From positions 1,364,001 to 1,428,000 of the forward strand of contig NZ_CP040709.1 in the NCBI RefSeq assembly GCF_005952805.1: a stretch of 64,000 nucleotides of DNA. The letters run 5' to 3'. The notes beneath the pieces were generated by a model. It ran no database searches. It had not been told where the DNA came from and saw nothing but the letters and a program-made list of their open reading frames with translations. A program made the translations under genes and the position numbers. Origin of the DNA: Inhella inkyongensis. GTDB taxonomy: Bacteria; Pseudomonadota; Gammaproteobacteria; Burkholderiales; Burkholderiaceae_C. This document shows, in pieces, positions 61,696 to 64,000 of the stretch (the stretch's first letter is position 1; the number at the start of each line of letters is the position of its first letter).

Positions 61696-64000
61696 ATGAT
61701 GCAGCAATACAGGTCGAACTCGTACCTCTTCGGGGGCAATGCGCCCTATGTCGAAGAGATGTACGAGGCTTACCTCGACAACCCCGGTTCGGTGCCGGAC
61801 AACTGGCGCGCCTACTTCGACGCGCTGCAAAACGTGCCCGCGACTGACGGCACGAACAGCCCCGATGTGGCCCATGCGCCCGTGATCGAGAGCTTCGCTC
61901 AGCGTGCCAAGTCCAATGCCTTTGCGGCCAAGGCCAGCAGTGCCGATCTGGCCGTGGCGCGCAAGCAGGTGCATGTGCAGAGCCTGATCGCGGCCTACCG
62001 CTTTCTGGGCAACCGCTGGGCCGAGCTGGATCCACTCAAGCGTCAAGAGCGCCCGAAGATCCCCGAGCTGGAGCCTGCGTTCTACGACCTGTCCGAAGCG
62101 GACATGGATCTGACCTTCTCGGCCGCCAATACCTATTTCGGTGGCGAGACGATGTCCCTGCGCGCCATTCACCAGGCGCTGCGTGAAACCTATTGCGGCA
62201 GCATTGGCGCCGAATTCATGCACTGCACGGACCCCGGCGAGAAGCGCTGGTGGCAGGAGCGCCTGGAGAAGGCCCGTGGCCGGCCCAGCTTCAGCGCTGA
62301 GAAGAAGAAGGCGATCCTGGAGCGCCTGACGGCGGCCGAGGGCCTGGAGCGCTATCTGCACACCAAGTACGTGGGCCAGAAGCGCTTCTCGCTGGAAGGG
62401 GGCGAGAGTTTCATCGCCGCAATGGACGAGCTGATCCGCCGCGCCGGCGAAAACGGGGTGCAGGAGATCGTCATCGGCATGGCCCACCGTGGCCGCCTGA
62501 ACGTGTTGGTGAACACGCTGGGCAAGATGCCCGCCGAGCTGTTTGCCGAGTTTGAGGGCAAGAAGGACATCGACCTGCCCGCCGGCGACGTGAAGTACCA
62601 CCAGGGCTTCAGCTCTGATGTGTCCACCCCCGGCGGCCCGGTGCATCTTTCGCTGGCCTTTAACCCCTCGCATCTGGAAATCGTCAACCCGGTGGTGGAG
62701 GGCAGCGTGCGCGCCCGCCAGGACCGCCGTGGCGACAAGGAGGGTCGCCAAGTCATGCCGGTGCTGGTGCACGGCGATGCGGCTTTCGGCGGCCAGGGTG
62801 TGGTGCAAGAAACCTTGTGCATGGCCCAGACGCGCGGCTACAAGACCGGCGGCACGGTGCACATCGTCATCAACAACCAGATCGGCTTCACCACCAGCGA
62901 TCCGCGCGACCTGCGCTCGACCACCTACTGCAGCGATGTGGTGAAGATGATCGAGGCCCCGGTGCTGCATGTGAATGGCGACGACCCCGAGGCTGTGGTC
63001 TGGGCCATGCAACTGGCCATGGACTACCGCGCCGAGTACCGCAAGGACGTGGTGCTGGACATTGTTTGCTTCCGCAAGCTGGGCCACAACGAGCAGGACA
63101 CCCCGGCTCTGACCCAGCCGCTGATGTACAAGAAGATCGCGGCTCACCCCGGCACCCGCAAGGTCTATGGCGACAAGCTGGTGGCGCAGGGCGCCCTGGC
63201 CGCTGATGGCCCTGATGAGATGGTCAAGGCCTACCGCGCCGCGATGGACGAAGGCCGTCACACCGTGGATCCGGTGCTGACCAACTTCAAGAGCAAGTAC
63301 GCCACCGACTGGTCGCCCTTCCTGGGCAAGAAGTGGACGGACAACTGCGACACCGCCATCCCCAGCGCCGAGTGGAAGCGCCTGAGCGAAAAACTCACCA
63401 CCCTGCCCAAGGACTTCGCAGCCCATTCCCTGGTGGCCAAGGTCTATGCCGACCGCGCCGCGATGGCCAAGGGCGACATCAATGTGGACTGGGGCATGGG
63501 CGAGGCCATGGCTTTCGCTTCGCTGGTGGCCTCGGGCTATCCGGTGCGCCTCTCGGGCGAGGACTGTGGTCGCGGCACCTTCACGCACCGCCACTCGGTG
63601 CTGCACGACCAGCAGCGCACCAACTGGGATGACGGCACCTACATCCCGCTGCAGAACGTGGCCGAGGGCCAGGCCAGCTTCACCGTCATCGATTCCATCC
63701 TTAGCGAGGAAGCGGTGCTGGGCTTCGAGTACGGCTATGCCGCCGCCGAGCCCAACACGCTGACGATCTGGGAAGCGCAGTTCGGCGATTTCGTCAACGG
63801 CGCCCAGGTGGTGATCGACCAATTCATCGCCAGCGGCGAAGTGAAGTGGGGCCGCGCCAATGGCCTGACCATGATGCTGCCGCACGGCTATGAGGGCCAG
63901 GGCCCCGAGCACAGCTCGGCTCGCCTGGAGCGCTTCATGCAGCTGGCCGCGGACAACAACATGCAGATCGTGCAGCCCACCACGGCCAGCCAGATCTTCC
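61696..64000 (+). CDS. sucA: 2-oxoglutarate dehydrogenase E1 component (partial, 3' end cut by window)
   Basis: The first 768 codons of the thiamine-dependent E1 subunit of the TCA-cycle 2-oxoglutarate dehydrogenase complex, usually about 950 residues. It starts MMQQYRSNSYLFGGNAPYVEEMYEAYLDNPGSVPDNWR-type, as in proteobacterial SucA. Catalytic segments are MAHRGRLNVLVNTLGK, the TPP-binding VHGDAAFGGQGVVQETL, and NGDDPEAVVWAMQ. A GAGG lies before the ATG. The reading frame is open to the window edge, and sucB and lpd are expected beyond it. The 280-bp region upstream carries the shared promoter area with the divergent oxygenase gene. Confidence 0.97.
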   Translation, partial: MMQQYRSNSYLFGGNAPYVEEMYEAYLDNPGSVPDNWRAYFDALQNVPATDGTNSPDVAHAPVIESFAQRAKSNAFAAKASSADLAVARKQVHVQSLIAAYRFLGNRWAELDPLKRQERPKIPELEPAFYDLSEADMDLTFSAANTYFGGETMSLRAIHQALRETYCGSIGAEFMHCTDPGEKRWWQERLEKARGRPSFSAEKKKAILERLTAAEGLERYLHTKYVGQKRFSLEGGESFIAAMDELIRRAGENGVQEIVIGMAHRGRLNVLVNTLGKMPAELFAEFEGKKDIDLPAGDVKYHQGFSSDVSTPGGPVHLSLAFNPSHLEIVNPVVEGSVRARQDRRGDKEGRQVMPVLVHGDAAFGGQGVVQETLCMAQTRGYKTGGTVHIVINNQIGFTTSDPRDLRSTTYCSDVVKMIEAPVLHVNGDDPEAVVWAMQLAMDYRAEYRKDVVLDIVCFRKLGHNEQDTPALTQPLMYKKIAAHPGTRKVYGDKLVAQGALAADGPDEMVKAYRAAMDEGRHTVDPVLTNFKSKYATDWSPFLGKKWTDNCDTAIPSAEWKRLSEKLTTLPKDFAAHSLVAKVYADRAAMAKGDINVDWGMGEAMAFASLVASGYPVRLSGEDCGRGTFTHRHSVLHDQQRTNWDDGTYIPLQNVAEGQASFTVIDSILSEEAVLGFEYGYAAAEPNTLTIWEAQFGDFVNGAQVVIDQFIASGEVKWGRANGLTMMLPHGYEGQGPEHSSARLERFMQLAADNNMQIVQPTTASQIF

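Noticed and set aside
61648..63912. A 754-codon open frame on the minus strand
   Set aside because: It is antisense to sucA, is rich in His/Gln/Gly as expected from reversed GC-rich codons, and matches no family. The plus-strand sucA frame explains the region.

Overview
This is a GC-rich window from a betaproteobacterium, most likely order Burkholderiales (Rubrivivax/Roseateles/Leptothrix-like). The evidence is codon use, recurring GCCCGGC-type terminators, PEP-CTERM/exosortase genes, a Pit-DUF47 pair, a DUF1631 protein, and a DUF4212/symporter/DUF294/exonuclease cluster. It is chromosomal and mostly housekeeping. I see no prophage, CRISPR array, rRNA or intact insertion sequence.

Layout. 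0-3 kb: divergent ferric-type ABC transporter genes (fbpC, fbpB) around a Fur-like palindrome, then tRNA-Arg(CCU) and tRNA-Thr(CGU). 3-9 kb (minus): prfB with its programmed frameshift, then a tightly overlapping pepN-fbp-DUF6624 run. 9-15 kb (plus): small membrane and TPR proteins, then the DUF4212/symporter/CNB-CBS-DUF294/exonuclease cluster. 15-18 kb: two overlapping binding-protein genes, then a 270-bp TA-flanked palindromic element between convergent genes. 18-25 kb: ybaK, plsY-ridA-glutaredoxin-like, a YciO-type protein, DUF3047, a PHP phosphoesterase and a wax-ester/DGAT enzyme. 25.1-26.35 kb: a looser region with a 46-codon gene and a small lipoprotein. 26-33 kb: recJ, ppk1 behind a Pho-box-like site, convergent ppx, and a ZIP transporter. 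33-39 kb (minus): a fused binding protein coupled to an outer-membrane barrel, UspA, sulfurtransferase, EamA exporter and a Rieske oxygenase. 39-43.5 kb (plus): xseB-ispA-dxs, then folE2. 43-50 kb: a VWA PEP-CTERM protein, divergent lysR/lysA, a binding protein, an exosortase-associated acyltransferase, and pit-DUF47. 50-61.4 kb (minus): DUF1631, a second palindromic element, a membrane-anchored receiver protein, a cysteine desulfurase/persulfide dioxygenase/rhodanese fusion, a pilin, a peptide-binding protein, HDOD and 2OG-oxygenase genes. 61.7-64 kb: sucA, running off the end.

Functional themes are phosphate and polyphosphate handling (ppk1, ppx, pit-DUF47), isoprenoid precursor supply (ispA, dxs), carbon storage (WS/DGAT), and several solute-binding proteins without adjacent permeases. 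The most unusual items are the two palindromic elements (17535-17805 and 52910-53182) and the three-domain sulfur enzyme at 54568-56838. The elements share a branched architecture, and their hairpin core carries base-pair-preserving differences between copies.
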